From NCBI GenBank assembly GCA_016793305.1, contig JAEUHU010000285.1, forward strand, positions 1 through 26,694: a stretch of DNA of 26,694 nt, read 5' to 3'. The stretch is from Planctomycetota bacterium (GTDB lineage: Bacteria > Planctomycetota > UBA1135 > UBA2386). Below, in pieces: positions 7,781 through 15,896 of the stretch. Under the pieces are notes generated by a model. The model saw only the letters and a program-made list of their open reading frames with translations. It did not search any database and was not told the origin of the DNA. The position numbers were made by a program, and so were the translations under genes. Within the stretch, counting starts at the first letter, position 1. Each line of letters begins with the position of its first letter.

Positions 7781-9268
7781 TCACTTGCCGAGCAGGCGAT
7801 CGAGTTCGCCGTGGAACTGCTCGTCGATGTCGATGGATTCGGGGATCTCCTCCGCGGTGCGCAGATCGCGCAGCACGAAGCTCAACCGGTAGGTCTTCAG
7901 GGCCGGGCGCAACACCGGTTCCAGCACGAGATCGGTGCCGTTGGCGCGCATCATCGCGATGCTGCGTTCGTCCATCGCGCCGTCGAGTCGGTGCGCGCGG
8001 GCCTCGCTGCGCACGATCGACAGCAAGCGGCCGCGGTCGCCGTCGTCCGAGAGCACTCGGAAGCTGTCGCCGGACGCCGCGCGCAGGCGCTCCGTCAGCA
8101 ACCGCGACACGTCGACCGCGAGGCCACCGACCGGCGACGACTTGTAGGTTTCCCACTGCGCACGGAACGCATCGAGCGCAGCACCGTGCGAATCGAACGG
8201 CTTGCCGCCGATCGTCACGGGCCCTGCTTCGAGGGCCGCGACCTCGGCATTGGCGACCTCGCTGCCAGCCAACTTGCGCTCGGCCGTCGCGAAGGAGCGT
8301 TCCCACTGGTCGGCGAACGCCTGCAGGTCGGCGCCGGCTCCGGCGTTCTGCCGGAACACCGCCGGCATCACCCGCACCGACTTGCCGGCCAGCACCTTGC
8401 CGTGTTTCTCGGCGACGCGCTGCGCCAGGATGCCCGCGACCCAGCGCAACTCGGCGTCGAGACTCGGCTGGGACTGCGGCGCCTCGGCTCCGATGCGCCA
8501 CGTGCTCTCGCCGCGCAGCCGTCGCGCCAGCTGTTGCACCAGCGGCCCCTGCGTCGCCTCTTCGCGCAGCGTCGCCACCACGGCACGATCGGGCAGGCGG
8601 CGGCACTCCCAGACGACCTCGATCGCCTCGTCGCGCGTGCGCAGGTCGTAGGTGCGCTGCTGGGCCGTCCCCATCACCACGTAGCCGGCCCCGATGCGGT
8701 CGGCGAGCCCGGTGACGTCGTCGAGGCCGCGCAAGGCGTCCAGACCACGGTTGCTGGCCTTGATCTCACCGATCAGGCTGCCGCCGGCCAGAATGCCTCG
8801 CACGCCTTCGCGCTCGAGGCCGGCAGCCGTCTCCTCCATCAACCACTCGCCGAGCCCATTGACCGCGTAGTTGCGCTGGTTGCCCTCGCCACTGCGGGCA
8901 AGTGCTGGGAACACCGCGATCACGCCGGGGGCCGTGCGATGGGCCGCTGCGACCTTCTGCACGAATGCGTCCAGGAACCCCATCGCCGCCGGCTTCGGGG
9001 ACTCGCCACCCGCGGGACCGCTCGTCGCCGACTCGCTCGGCGAGGCGACCGCGACCGGCGGAGGAGTCGGAGCCACCGGCGTCGCGACCGCGGTACCGCC
9101 CGTCGTGCCGCCGACCCTGTCGTGCGGGTTGTCGACCTTCACGTCGGGGGTGTCGATGCCTTGGATCGGTTGGTGCGGTGCCCGCTCGGGGCCGGCACAC
9201 GCCGTCAAGAAACAGGCGGCAGCGAGACTGCCCACCTGCACCAGAGAACGACAGACCTTGCTCGTCAT
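7781..9268 (-). CDS. Lipoprotein with two CsgG/LpoB-like halves
   Basis: This 495-residue protein is the first gene of the six-gene cluster. It has a lipobox LTAC with Cys24, then a Pro/Thr/Ala-rich linker (about 57-93) likely to span away from the membrane. A domain follows that begins PGVIAVFPALARSG, continues with a helix and GLEREGVRGILAGGS, and ends in GAGYVVMGTAQQRTYDL. A second unit begins GKSVRVMPAVFRQNAG, passes FRVLSDDGDRGRLLSIV and ends TDLVLEPVLRPALKTYRLSF. The strand-helix order of both matches CsgG/LpoB/TolB-N type folds, which is a pattern-level inference. The start is firm: GAGAGGA (9273-9279) lies 4 bases before the ATG. It is divergent from the glycosyltransferase gene. Confidence 0.78.
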   Translation of the reverse strand: MTSKVCRSLVQVGSLAAACFLTACAGPERAPHQPIQGIDTPDVKVDNPHDRVGGTTGGTAVATPVAPTPPPVAVASPSESATSGPAGGESPKPAAMGFLDAFVQKVAAAHRTAPGVIAVFPALARSGEGNQRNYAVNGLGEWLMEETAAGLEREGVRGILAGGSLIGEIKASNRGLDALRGLDDVTGLADRIGAGYVVMGTAQQRTYDLRTRDEAIEVVWECRRLPDRAVVATLREEATQGPLVQQLARRLRGESTWRIGAEAPQSQPSLDAELRWVAGILAQRVAEKHGKVLAGKSVRVMPAVFRQNAGAGADLQAFADQWERSFATAERKLAGSEVANAEVAALEAGPVTIGGKPFDSHGAALDAFRAQWETYKSSPVGGLAVDVSRLLTERLRAASGDSFRVLSDDGDRGRLLSIVRSEARAHRLDGAMDERSIAMMRANGTDLVLEPVLRPALKTYRLSFVLRDLRTAEEIPESIDIDEQFHGELDRLLGK

Positions 9269-9477
9269 GGATTCCTCTCGTCGCGAAGAGCCGCGTGTAC
9301 CGTTGTGCGTTTGCGGCCGCCCGTCGCCATCGGACCGGGGAAGTCTGGCCGCCGGCGAGGGGGCGCCGCAAGCGCAAACCGGCCGAGACCGTTCGCCCGC
9401 CCAACGAACGCCATCGCCACGCTCGACAGCGAACGGTTCCTCCCTGTACCCTCCCGCCCCCGAACGGGGCCGCCAAC
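9269..9477. promoter_or_regulatory. Divergent intergenic region of the envelope cluster and glycosyltransferase unit
   Basis: This 209-bp gap is the largest in the window and must hold the promoters of both divergent gene sets. On the reverse strand, GAGAGGA at 9273-9279 is the ribosome site of the 495-aa lipoprotein. On the forward strand, TACCCT at 9447-9452, just after a TG, could be a -10 for the glycosyltransferase gene. A GTTTGCG near 9309 and its inverse CGCAAAC near 9373 form a distant inverted pair of doubtful meaning. No coding frame or RNA structure of note was seen. Confidence 0.4.
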
Positions 9478-10215
9478 GTGCCGCACGAGACGCTGCTCAT
9501 CATCCCTGCGTACCGCGAAGCCGGCCGAGTCGGCGAGGTCGTGCGCGAAGTGCTCGCCCTCGCCTTGCCGATCGACGTGCTGGTGGTCGACGACGGCAGC
9601 CCCGACACCACGGCAGACGAGGCACGCGCAGCCGGAGCCCGCGTGGTCTCGCATCCCTACAACCTCGGCTACGGCTCGGCGCTGCACAGCGGCTACTGCT
9701 ACGCGCGCCGCCACGGCTACCGAGCCGTGCTGCAGATGGACGCCGATGGCCAACACGAGGCGGCCATGTTGCCACGCCTGCTCGCCGGACTGCGGGACGG
9801 CGCCGACGTCGTGCTCGGTTCGCGCTACCTCGACGGCCTGCCGCCGCGCAGCAGCCTCGCGCGTCGCCTCGGCACGCGCTTGTTCGCCGGCATCGCCTCG
9901 CGCTGGATCGGTCAACCGATCACCGACCCGACCAGCGGCTTCCAGGGGCTTTCGGCGCGAGCGCTCGACTCGGTGGTTCGCGACGGCTTCCCCGAGGACT
10001 ACCCCGACACCGACGTGCTGGTCGAACACCATCGCGCCGGCCTGCGGCTCGTCGAGGTGCCGGTGCGCATGCACGAACGGCGCGGCGGCCTGTCGATGCA
10101 CCGCGGGGCCCGCATCGCCTACTATGGCTACAAGATGTTCCTGACCCTGCTGCTGCTGCCGGTGCGCCGCCCATCGCCCACACGCACCCTCGACACCGTC
10201 GCGAGGTGCCGATGA
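9478..10215 (+). CDS. Family 2 glycosyltransferase (polyprenyl-phosphate type)
   Basis: This 245-residue GT-A fold enzyme has LLIIPAYREAGRVGEVV (6-22), VLVVDDGSPDTTADEA (34-49) with the nucleotide-binding Asp pair, YNLGYGSALHSGY, LQMDADGQH (85-93) with the metal-binding DxD, VVLGSRY, and DPTSGFQGLSARA (150-162). This is the dolichol-phosphate-mannose synthase-like branch, which usually moves a sugar from a nucleotide donor to a polyprenyl phosphate. The donor and acceptor cannot be told from sequence. It lacks the long C-terminal membrane domain of some relatives; only a short hydrophobic stretch (KMFLTLLLLPV) is present. The GTG at 9478 is chosen because family homology begins within a few residues. 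Its stop overlaps the next start (ATGA), and the DUF2304 partner is typical. Confidence 0.88.
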   Translation: MPHETLLIIPAYREAGRVGEVVREVLALALPIDVLVVDDGSPDTTADEARAAGARVVSHPYNLGYGSALHSGYCYARRHGYRAVLQMDADGQHEAAMLPRLLAGLRDGADVVLGSRYLDGLPPRSSLARRLGTRLFAGIASRWIGQPITDPTSGFQGLSARALDSVVRDGFPEDYPDTDVLVEHHRAGLRLVEVPVRMHERRGGLSMHRGARIAYYGYKMFLTLLLLPVRRPSPTRTLDTVARCR

Positions 10216-10655
10216 TCGGCGTCGACGGCTGGGCGCTGGCGAGCGAACTCGCCCCGATGCACGACCGGCAGCGCACCGTGGCGCTGCTGCTCGCCGCCGG
10301 CGCGATCGTGCTGGTGTTCGAACTGGTCCGCCGCCGCAAGCTGCGCGAGGAGTACTCGTGGGTCTGGGTGGCGATCGCCGCGGTGGTCGCGACGCTCGCC
10401 CTGCAGCAGGACCTGTTGCTGGTGGTCAGCCGGTGGATCGGCGCCTCGAGCCCGGTCTCGACGCTGTTCTTCGGCGCGCTGCTGTTCCTGATGACTCTCG
10501 CCCTGCAGTTCTCGGTGCGGTTGAGCCGACTGACCCAGCGCCACAAGACCCTCGGCCAGCGGCTGGCGCTGCTCGAGGCCGAGCTCGCCGAGCGACGCGA
10601 ACGCGATCTCGGCACGGCCCCGACCAAGCACTCCGACGAGGACGTGGTCGCGTGA
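10212..10655 (+). CDS. DUF2304 family membrane protein
   Basis: This 147-residue protein has three hydrophobic segments: about residues 22-38 (TVALLLAAGAIVLVFEL), 49-66 and 82-98 (TLFFGALLFLMTLALQF). Between the first two is the family's basic motif VRRRKLREEYSWVWV. A C-terminal coiled-coil-like helix follows (LTQRHKTLGQRLALLEAELA). DUF2304 proteins are commonly encoded directly after family 2 glycosyltransferases, as here, and probably work with them at the membrane. The molecular role is not established. The ATG at 10212 overlaps the stop of the glycosyltransferase gene by 4 bases, and the stop overlaps the next start as GTGA, so translational coupling across all three genes is likely. Confidence 0.88.
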   Translation: MIGVDGWALASELAPMHDRQRTVALLLAAGAIVLVFELVRRRKLREEYSWVWVAIAAVVATLALQQDLLLVVSRWIGASSPVSTLFFGALLFLMTLALQFSVRLSRLTQRHKTLGQRLALLEAELAERRERDLGTAPTKHSDEDVVA

Positions 10656-11152
10656 TCGCGAGCGACGCCGAACGCCTCGCCCGCATCGTCGCCGCCGAGT
10701 TCCGCCGCCGCCTGCTCGACGAACAGCTGCCGCGGCTGCGCCGATGTGCCGAACTGCTCGGCGACGCGCGGATCTGGCAGCGTCCGCACCGGCACGGCAA
10801 TTCGACCGGCAACCTGCTGCTGCACCTCGCCGGCAACACCACCCAGTGGATCCTCGCCACGTTCGGAGCGGTCGAAGATCGCCGGGAACGCGCCGCCGAG
10901 TTCACCGCCGAGGGCGGTCGGTCGGCGGCGGAACTGCTCGATCTCCTGGAGCGCACCTACACGCGCGCGGTCGCCGTGGTCGAAGCACTGCCGGTCGCCG
11001 AGCTGCTGCGGCCACGCCTCGTGCAGGGCTACCAGGAGACCGGTCTGTCGGCGGTGCTGCACGTGCTCGAGCACGGCGCTGGCCACGCCTACCAGATCTA
11101 CGCGGCCACCAAGCAGGCTCTCGACGTCGACCTGCGCTTCTACGACCTCTGA
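10652..11152 (+). CDS. DUF1572 / DinB-like four-helix protein
   Basis: This 166-residue, mostly helical protein has the DUF1572 signature NSTGNLLLHLAGNTTQWI (50-67), then an RRERAAEF segment and VLEHGAGHAYQIY (138-150). His58, His141 and His145 sit where DinB-superfamily proteins carry their metal-binding triad, so a divalent metal site is likely. Some members of the superfamily are thiol-dependent transferases; the reaction here is unknown. The start is GTG at 10652, overlapping the preceding stop as GTGA. Linkage to a glycosyltransferase and a DUF2304 protein is unusual for a DinB-like gene and may be only positional. It converges with the histidine kinase gene across a 10-bp gap. Confidence 0.85.
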   Translation: MIASDAERLARIVAAEFRRRLLDEQLPRLRRCAELLGDARIWQRPHRHGNSTGNLLLHLAGNTTQWILATFGAVEDRRERAAEFTAEGGRSAAELLDLLERTYTRAVAVVEALPVAELLRPRLVQGYQETGLSAVLHVLEHGAGHAYQIYAATKQALDVDLRFYDL

Positions 11153-11162
11153 GCCAGCTCGC

Positions 11163-13025
11163 TCACCCGCGCGCCGCAGTGGCACTGCGCAGCCAGCGCT
11201 GCAGCGTCGCGCGCAGCACGTCGAGCTTGACCGGCTTGCCGAGGAAGTCGTTCATGCCGGCGGCGAGGCAGGCCTCGCGATCGCTGGGCAGCACGTTCGC
11301 GGTCAACGCGACGATCGGCACCTCGGCGCAAGCACCCCCGTGGGCCCGGATGCGTCGCGTCGCCTCGAAGCCGTCGAGCTCGGGCATCTGGCAGTCCATC
11401 AGTACCAGCGCGAACGACCTGCTGCGCGCCATCTGCACCGCTTCGCGGCCGTCGACCGCGAACGTCACCTGGCAGGCGAGCCGCCGCAGCATGCCCGCCA
11501 GCACGCGGCGGTTGATCTCGTTGTCCTCGGCGACCAGCACCTGGACCGGCTCCCCGGCCTCGACCGGCAGCGGCTCGGCCGCGGCCTCGACGGCGGGACG
11601 CGCCGGCCCGGCCCGCCCCGCCGTCAACGCCGCCATGTCCCGCACGACCTGCAGCAGGCGCGCCGACGCGAGCGGCTTGCTGAGCCAGCGGAACACCTCG
11701 GCTTCGGCCATCTCCGGCAAGCCGGGCCGCGTACCGAGCGAACTCGCCAGCGCCACCGGCATGGCGGGGATCGCCGGATCGTGCCGGATCGCCAGCGCCA
11801 GCTGCATGCCGTCGATGCCCGGCATCGCCATGTCGAGGATGGCCATCGAGAACGCCCGCCCGTGCCGCGCCGCGTGTCGCAGCGCTTCGATCGCGCTGAT
11901 CGCGTTCGCAGCGACGTCGATGCCGATCCGGGTCGGCGCCAGCTGCATCACCATCAGCTGCCGGTTGGTCTCGTTGTCGTCGACGATCAGTACCGAGTGC
12001 TTCGAGAGGTCGACCTCCTCGCTGCGCGAACGCGCGTGCGCCGGATCGCCCTTCGGCAGACGCACGGTGAAGGAGAACGTCGAGCCCTTGCCCAGCTGGC
12101 TCTCGACGGTGACCTCGCCCCCCATCATGTCGACGAGGCGACGGCAGATGACGAGCCCGAGACCGGTGCCGCCGAAGCGCCGCGTGGTCGACGCGTCGGC
12201 CTGCGAGAACGGCGCGAACAGCTTCGCGATCGCCTCCTTGCCGATGCCGACGCCGGTGTCGCGCACCCAGAACCGCACCCGCTGGTTCGCCTCGTCCTCG
12301 TCGACCAGGTCGACGCCGACCACGACCTCGCCTTCGAGCGTGAACTTGACCGCGTTGCTGAGGAAGTTCAGCACGATCTGCCGCAGCCGCGCCGAGTCGC
12401 CGCGGTGGCAACGCCACACCCGCGGATCGACGTAGGTCATCAGCTCGACGCCCTTCTGGTCGGCGGGCAGGTGCAACAGGCCGGCGCAGTCGTCGAGCAG
12501 TTGCCACACGTCGAAGTCGGCGCTCTCGAGCTCGAGCTTGCCGGCCTCGATCTTGGAGAAGTCGAGGATGTCGTTCAGCACCGCCAGCAGGGCGTCGGCC
12601 GACGCCTGGATGGTGGTCGCCATCTGTTCCTGCTCGGGGTCGAGACGGGTCCGCACCAGCAGCTCGGCCATGCCGAGGATGCCGTTCATCGGCGTGCGGA
12701 TCTCGTGGCTCATGTTGGCGAGGAACTGCGCCTTCGCGACCGCCTCGGCGACGGCGGACTGGCGCGCCAGCTCGAGCCCGGCGAACTGCGCGTAGACATG
12801 GCTGCGGAAGCGCCGTGCGGCGATGCCGACCGCGACACCGAAGCCGAGCACGCACGGCAGCAGCCAGTACGGCGAGGCCTCGAGCCACTGCACGGCGACG
12901 ATCGCGACGACGAGCGCCGCGGTGCCCCACAGCAGCGTGGCGCACAGGAACCGGCAGAAGAACGACGTCGAGCCGCGAGCCTCGGCCGGCACGGGTCGGA
13001 TCGATGCTGCTGGCGTGTTCCCCAT
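11163..13025 (-). CDS. Hybrid sensor histidine kinase with two receiver domains
   Basis: The product has 620 residues. Two transmembrane helices (about 22-48 and 53-73) are joined by only a few residues, so there is no extracytoplasmic sensor domain. The kinase core follows: H-box [14 protein letters not shown] with phospho-acceptor His107, N-box around Asn224 ([10 protein letters not shown]), DTGVGIG (256-262), and FGGTGLGL (284-291). Receiver 1 spans about 344-465 with Asp398 and Lys450. Receiver 2 spans about 495-612 with Asp544 and Lys597. No HPt or output domain is fused, so a separate phosphotransfer protein would be needed. A TACAGT promoter-like hexamer and a small hairpin lie in the 43-bp gap before the ATG. 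It resembles BarA/ArcB-like hybrids. The input signal is unknown. Confidence 0.94.
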   Translation of the reverse strand: MGNTPAASIRPVPAEARGSTSFFCRFLCATLLWGTAALVVAIVAVQWLEASPYWLLPCVLGFGVAVGIAARRFRSHVYAQFAGLELARQSAVAEAVAKAQFLANMSHEIRTPMNGILGMAELLVRTRLDPEQEQMATTIQASADALLAVLNDILDFSKIEAGKLELESADFDVWQLLDDCAGLLHLPADQKGVELMTYVDPRVWRCHRGDSARLRQIVLNFLSNAVKFTLEGEVVVGVDLVDEDEANQRVRFWVRDTGVGIGKEAIAKLFAPFSQADASTTRRFGGTGLGLVICRRLVDMMGGEVTVESQLGKGSTFSFTVRLPKGDPAHARSRSEEVDLSKHSVLIVDDNETNRQLMVMQLAPTRIGIDVAANAISAIEALRHAARHGRAFSMAILDMAMPGIDGMQLALAIRHDPAIPAMPVALASSLGTRPGLPEMAEAEVFRWLSKPLASARLLQVVRDMAALTAGRAGPARPAVEAAAEPLPVEAGEPVQVLVAEDNEINRRVLAGMLRRLACQVTFAVDGREAVQMARSRSFALVLMDCQMPELDGFEATRRIRAHGGACAEVPIVALTANVLPSDREACLAAGMNDFLGKPVKLDVLRATLQRWLRSATAARG

Positions 13026-13028
13026 CCG

Positions 13029-13043
13029 GGCCGGTCATCGGCC
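13029..13043 (-). other. Small hairpin just before the hybrid kinase start
   Basis: Arms GGCCG and CGGCC (13039-13043 and 13029-13033) enclose a 5-base loop and end 3 bases before the ATG at 13025. In RNA this could cover the region where ribosomes bind. No Shine-Dalgarno site is visible there. The functional meaning is inference. Confidence 0.3.
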
Positions 13044-13058
13044 GGGCCCAGGTGCCGC

Positions 13059-13064
13059 ACTGTA
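13059..13064 (-). promoter_or_regulatory. Possible -10 element of the hybrid kinase gene
   Basis: TACAGT on the reverse strand lies in the short gap after the RNA methyltransferase stop, about 33 bases before the kinase ATG. It suggests the kinase can be transcribed separately from the genes upstream. No -35 box was recognised. Confidence 0.3.
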
Positions 13065-13068
13065 GCCC

Positions 13069-14391
13069 TCAGCGGCGCGGACGCCGCAGGACCGCGGCGA
13101 AGAAGCCGTCGCAGCCGTGGCGGTCGGGCCGGAGCGACAGGAACGTGCCGGTGGCATCGGTGATCGGCAGCGCCGTGGCACTGCCGAGGATCTCGGCGAG
13201 CCGCACGACTTCGAGCGCGGGATGCCGCGTGCACAAGGCCTCGACCTGGCGCTCGTTCTCGTCGGCCAGCAGGGAACACGTGGCGTAGACGAGCCTCGCA
13301 CCCGGACGCAGCGCCGCGGCGGCCAGGTCGAGCAGCTTCGCCTGGGTCGTGCGCAGCGCGTCGAACGAACGGCGATCGAGCCCCCAGCGCGCCTCCGGCC
13401 GGCGTCGCCACGAGCCGGTGCCGCTGCACGGTGCGTCGACCAGGATGCGATCCGCGTGCGGCGCGAACTCCCGCACGGCAGCGGCCGGCTCGTCCTCGCG
13501 CGACCACGCGCACTGCACGTTCTGGGCCCCCGCGTGGCGCAGCCGCTGCCGCAGTGCGTCGAGCCGGCCACGGTGCACGTCGCTCGCCAGCACCTGGCCG
13601 CGGTTCTGCAACGCCGCCGCGAGCGCCAGGGTCTTGCCACCGCTGCCCGCACACAGGTCGACCACCTTGCCGGCGGGCGGTGGCGCCACCACCAGGGCGC
13701 ACAGCTGGCTCGCTTCGTCCTGCTGCTCGAACGCGCCGCGTGCGTAGGCGGCGGTCCCGAACAGGTCCGCGTCGCCGTCGACGTGCAGGGCGGTCGGCGC
13801 GAACGGCCCCGGTCGGGTCGGCACCCCTTCGGCGGCGAGCTCCGCCGCCAGCTCGGCCCGCGACGCGACCCGCAGCAGGTTCGCTCGCACCGTGCGCGGA
13901 GCCGGACCGGCGAGCGCCCGGCACACGGCCTCGGCCTCGGCGCCGAAGTCGGCTCGCACCAGCGGCACGAACCAGTCGGGCAGGCTGTGGCGGACCGCGA
14001 ACGCAGGCGCCGGCTCGTCGGCCGGGACCGTCGGTCGCGCCAGCAACCGCGCGAACTCGGGCGACGGCTCGCCGCACCGCGCGACGAACCGCCGCGCCGC
14101 ACCGTCGGCGAGCAGCAGGTCGCGCTCGACGGCGCTGCCGAGCACCAGTGCCAGCGCCCGGTCGGGCGGCGACCGACCGTCGAACCCAGGGCCAGCGAGC
14201 GCGGCCTCGAGCCGCCGCAGCGCCGTCACCGTCGCCGCCGCATGGGCGGCCACCGCCGCGCGCTCCGACGAAGTGGCGACCCGCAGCACCACCGACGCAG
14301 CCATCGCCTCGCGCGGCGAACGCCCGGTGGCGAAGTACATCGCGACCACGTGGGCCGTCCACGTCCAGAGTTGCTCCGGGACGTCGTTCAC
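13069..14391 (-). CDS. RsmB-type rRNA cytosine-C5 methyltransferase
   Basis: This 440-residue member of the RsmB/NOP2 family methylates cytosine C5 in RNA using SAM. A helical N-terminal region of about 125 residues stands where RsmB has its NusB-like RNA-binding domain. The family segment RHSLPDWFVPLVRADFG (134-150) and APRTVRANLLRV follow. The methyltransferase core has VVDLCAGSGGKT (243-254) for SAM, DAPCSGTGSW (319-328) with Cys322, and YATCSLLADENE (369-380) with catalytic Cys372. The exact target (C967 of 16S rRNA in E. coli RsmB) is not certain, because paralogues look alike. The start is GTG at 14391, overlapping the RlmH stop as GTGA. The frame stays open far upstream to 15906, but that part overlaps two real genes and shows no homology. 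Confidence 0.9.
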   Translation of the reverse strand: MNDVPEQLWTWTAHVVAMYFATGRSPREAMAASVVLRVATSSERAAVAAHAAATVTALRRLEAALAGPGFDGRSPPDRALALVLGSAVERDLLLADGAARRFVARCGEPSPEFARLLARPTVPADEPAPAFAVRHSLPDWFVPLVRADFGAEAEAVCRALAGPAPRTVRANLLRVASRAELAAELAAEGVPTRPGPFAPTALHVDGDADLFGTAAYARGAFEQQDEASQLCALVVAPPPAGKVVDLCAGSGGKTLALAAALQNRGQVLASDVHRGRLDALRQRLRHAGAQNVQCAWSREDEPAAAVREFAPHADRILVDAPCSGTGSWRRRPEARWGLDRRSFDALRTTQAKLLDLAAAALRPGARLVYATCSLLADENERQVEALCTRHPALEVVRLAEILGSATALPITDATGTFLSLRPDRHGCDGFFAAVLRRPRR

Positions 14392-14855
14392 TTGTGGTAC
14401 GGATGTCCCTGCAGCAGCGTCGCGACCCGGTAGAGCTGTTCGACCAGCACGACGCGCACGAGCCCGTGCGGCATCGTCATCGGCGACAGCGACAGGCGTA
14501 CCCCCGCGGCAGCACGGAACTCCGGATCGAGCCCGTCGGCGCCACCGACCACGAACGCGACGTCGCGGCCGTCCTTCTGCCAGCGGCCGAACTTGTCGGC
14601 GAAGGTGCGCGTCGACCACGCTTCGCCGCGTTCGTCGAGCGCCACGCACAGGCCGCCCTTCGGGAGCGCCGCGCGCAGGCGCTCGGCCTCGGCGGCCTGC
14701 ACCTTCTCCGGCGGCATGCCCTGGGTACGGGCCACGGGCTTGAGCTCGACGACCTCGAACCGCCACTCCCGCGGCAACCGCTTCTCGTAGTCGGCACAAC
14801 CGTCCAGCACCCAGGCGGGCTGTTTGTGCGACACGGTCAGCAGGCGGATCCTCAT
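14388..14855 (-). CDS. rlmH: 23S rRNA (pseudouridine1915-N3)-methyltransferase RlmH
   Basis: RlmH is a SPOUT-class enzyme that methylates N3 of pseudouridine 1915 in 23S rRNA. The 155-residue product has almost exactly the family length and begins MRIRLLTVSHKQPAWV. The SAM-binding knot is clear: FVVGGADGL, LSLSPMTMPHGLVRVVLVEQ and the invariant ending YRVATLLQGHPYHK. The ATG at 14855 is chosen by homology over a GTG two codons upstream. It sits between a radical SAM gene, 12 bases upstream, and the RsmB-type methyltransferase gene, which it overlaps, so two rRNA-modifying enzymes are co-transcribed. Conservation and length make this one of the safest calls in the window. Confidence 0.96.
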   Translation of the reverse strand: MRIRLLTVSHKQPAWVLDGCADYEKRLPREWRFEVVELKPVARTQGMPPEKVQAAEAERLRAALPKGGLCVALDERGEAWSTRTFADKFGRWQKDGRDVAFVVGGADGLDPEFRAAAGVRLSLSPMTMPHGLVRVVLVEQLYRVATLLQGHPYHK

Positions 14856-14867
14856 CGGCACGCGAGC

Positions 14868-15896
14868 CTAGGCGAGCGCGTCGTCGCCGAACAGCGAACC
14901 TTGGCGATGCGGTCGCCGGAACGGCGTCGGTGCTGCGTCCCGCGGCGGCGGCGACAACCCGGCGCGCCGTGCGGCGCTGGCGAACAGGTCGACCATGACC
15001 TGCCAGCGCGGCCCGTCGCCGACCATGCGCGCGCCGAACCGCGGGTCGTTCGTGCGGCCACCGCGCATCGCCTGCAGCAACGACAGCACCTTGTCGGCGC
15101 GCCGCGGGAACGCCGCCCGCAGGCGCGCCTCGAACACGTCCGCGACCTCCGCCGGGAGCCGCAGCAGCACGTGGAACGCGTGGCGCGCCCCAGCCGCGGC
15201 GGCGGCCTGCAGGATCGCCGGCACCTGGTGGTCGTTCAGACCCGGGATCAGCGGCGAGACGCTGACACCGGTCGGCACACCAGCCGCGGCCAGCGTCGCC
15301 AGCGCGCGCAACCGTCGCGCCGGCGACCCCGCGAACGGCTCGATCGCACGTGCATCGGCCTCGTCGGCGAACGGTACGCTGACGAACACGGTCGCAGCGC
15401 CGTGCCGGGCCAGCTCGGCCAGCAGGTCGACGTCGCGTTCGACCAGGGCCCCCTTGGTGACGATGCCGACCGGCTGGCGGAACTCGGCGCACACCGCGAG
15501 GCAGCGGCGCGTCAGTTCGTAGCTCGCCTCGAGCGGCTGGTAGCAGTCGGTGACCCCCGAGAAGGCGATGCGCTCGCCGGCCCAGCTCGCCTTCTGCAGT
15601 TCCCGCCGCAGCAGCTCCGGTGCGTTGGTCTTGACCACCAGCCGCCGCTCGAAGTCGGTCCCGGCCCCGAAGCCGAGATACTGGTGGGTCGGACGCGCGT
15701 AGCAGTAGGCACAGCCGTGGAAGCAGCCGCGATACGGATTCAGCGTCCAGCGGAAGGGCAGGTCCGGGCTGTCGTTCCGGGTCAGGATCGACTTCGCCTC
15801 CTCCTCGTGCACCTCGAGCCGTGCCGGCGGCGGGTCGCCGAGCCGCTCGACGTGCTGGCCGAGCCATGGGTTCGGCGGATTGTCGACCGGTCGCAT
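14868..15896 (-). CDS. SPL-family radical SAM protein (PA0069-like)
   Basis: This 342-residue protein has the radical SAM cluster motif CFHGCAYC (Cys58, Cys62, Cys65), preceded by LNPYRGC, which is characteristic of the spore photoproduct lyase-like SPL family. Further family segments are RIAFSGVTDCYQPLE, IVTKGALVERDVDLL and VSVSPLIPGLNDHQVP. A [4Fe-4S] cluster and SAM radical chemistry are expected. The substrate of PA0069-like members is not known to me, and true spore photoproduct lyase activity should not be assumed. The C-terminal tail (about 315-342) is Pro/Arg-rich and ends RQGSLFGDDALA. The ATG at 15896 gives the full N-terminal homology. It is the first gene of a run with rlmH and the RsmB-type gene, divergent from the cytochrome gene. 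Confidence 0.9.
   Translation of the reverse strand: MRPVDNPPNPWLGQHVERLGDPPPARLEVHEEEAKSILTRNDSPDLPFRWTLNPYRGCFHGCAYCYARPTHQYLGFGAGTDFERRLVVKTNAPELLRRELQKASWAGERIAFSGVTDCYQPLEASYELTRRCLAVCAEFRQPVGIVTKGALVERDVDLLAELARHGAATVFVSVPFADEADARAIEPFAGSPARRLRALATLAAAGVPTGVSVSPLIPGLNDHQVPAILQAAAAAGARHAFHVLLRLPAEVADVFEARLRAAFPRRADKVLSLLQAMRGGRTNDPRFGARMVGDGPRWQVMVDLFASAARRAGLSPPPRDAAPTPFRRPHRQGSLFGDDALA

Noticed and set aside
10746..13163. 805-codon forward frame crossing the DinB-like gene and the hybrid kinase
   Set aside because: It runs antisense to the fully recognisable histidine kinase and across another gene in a different frame, with no domain of its own.
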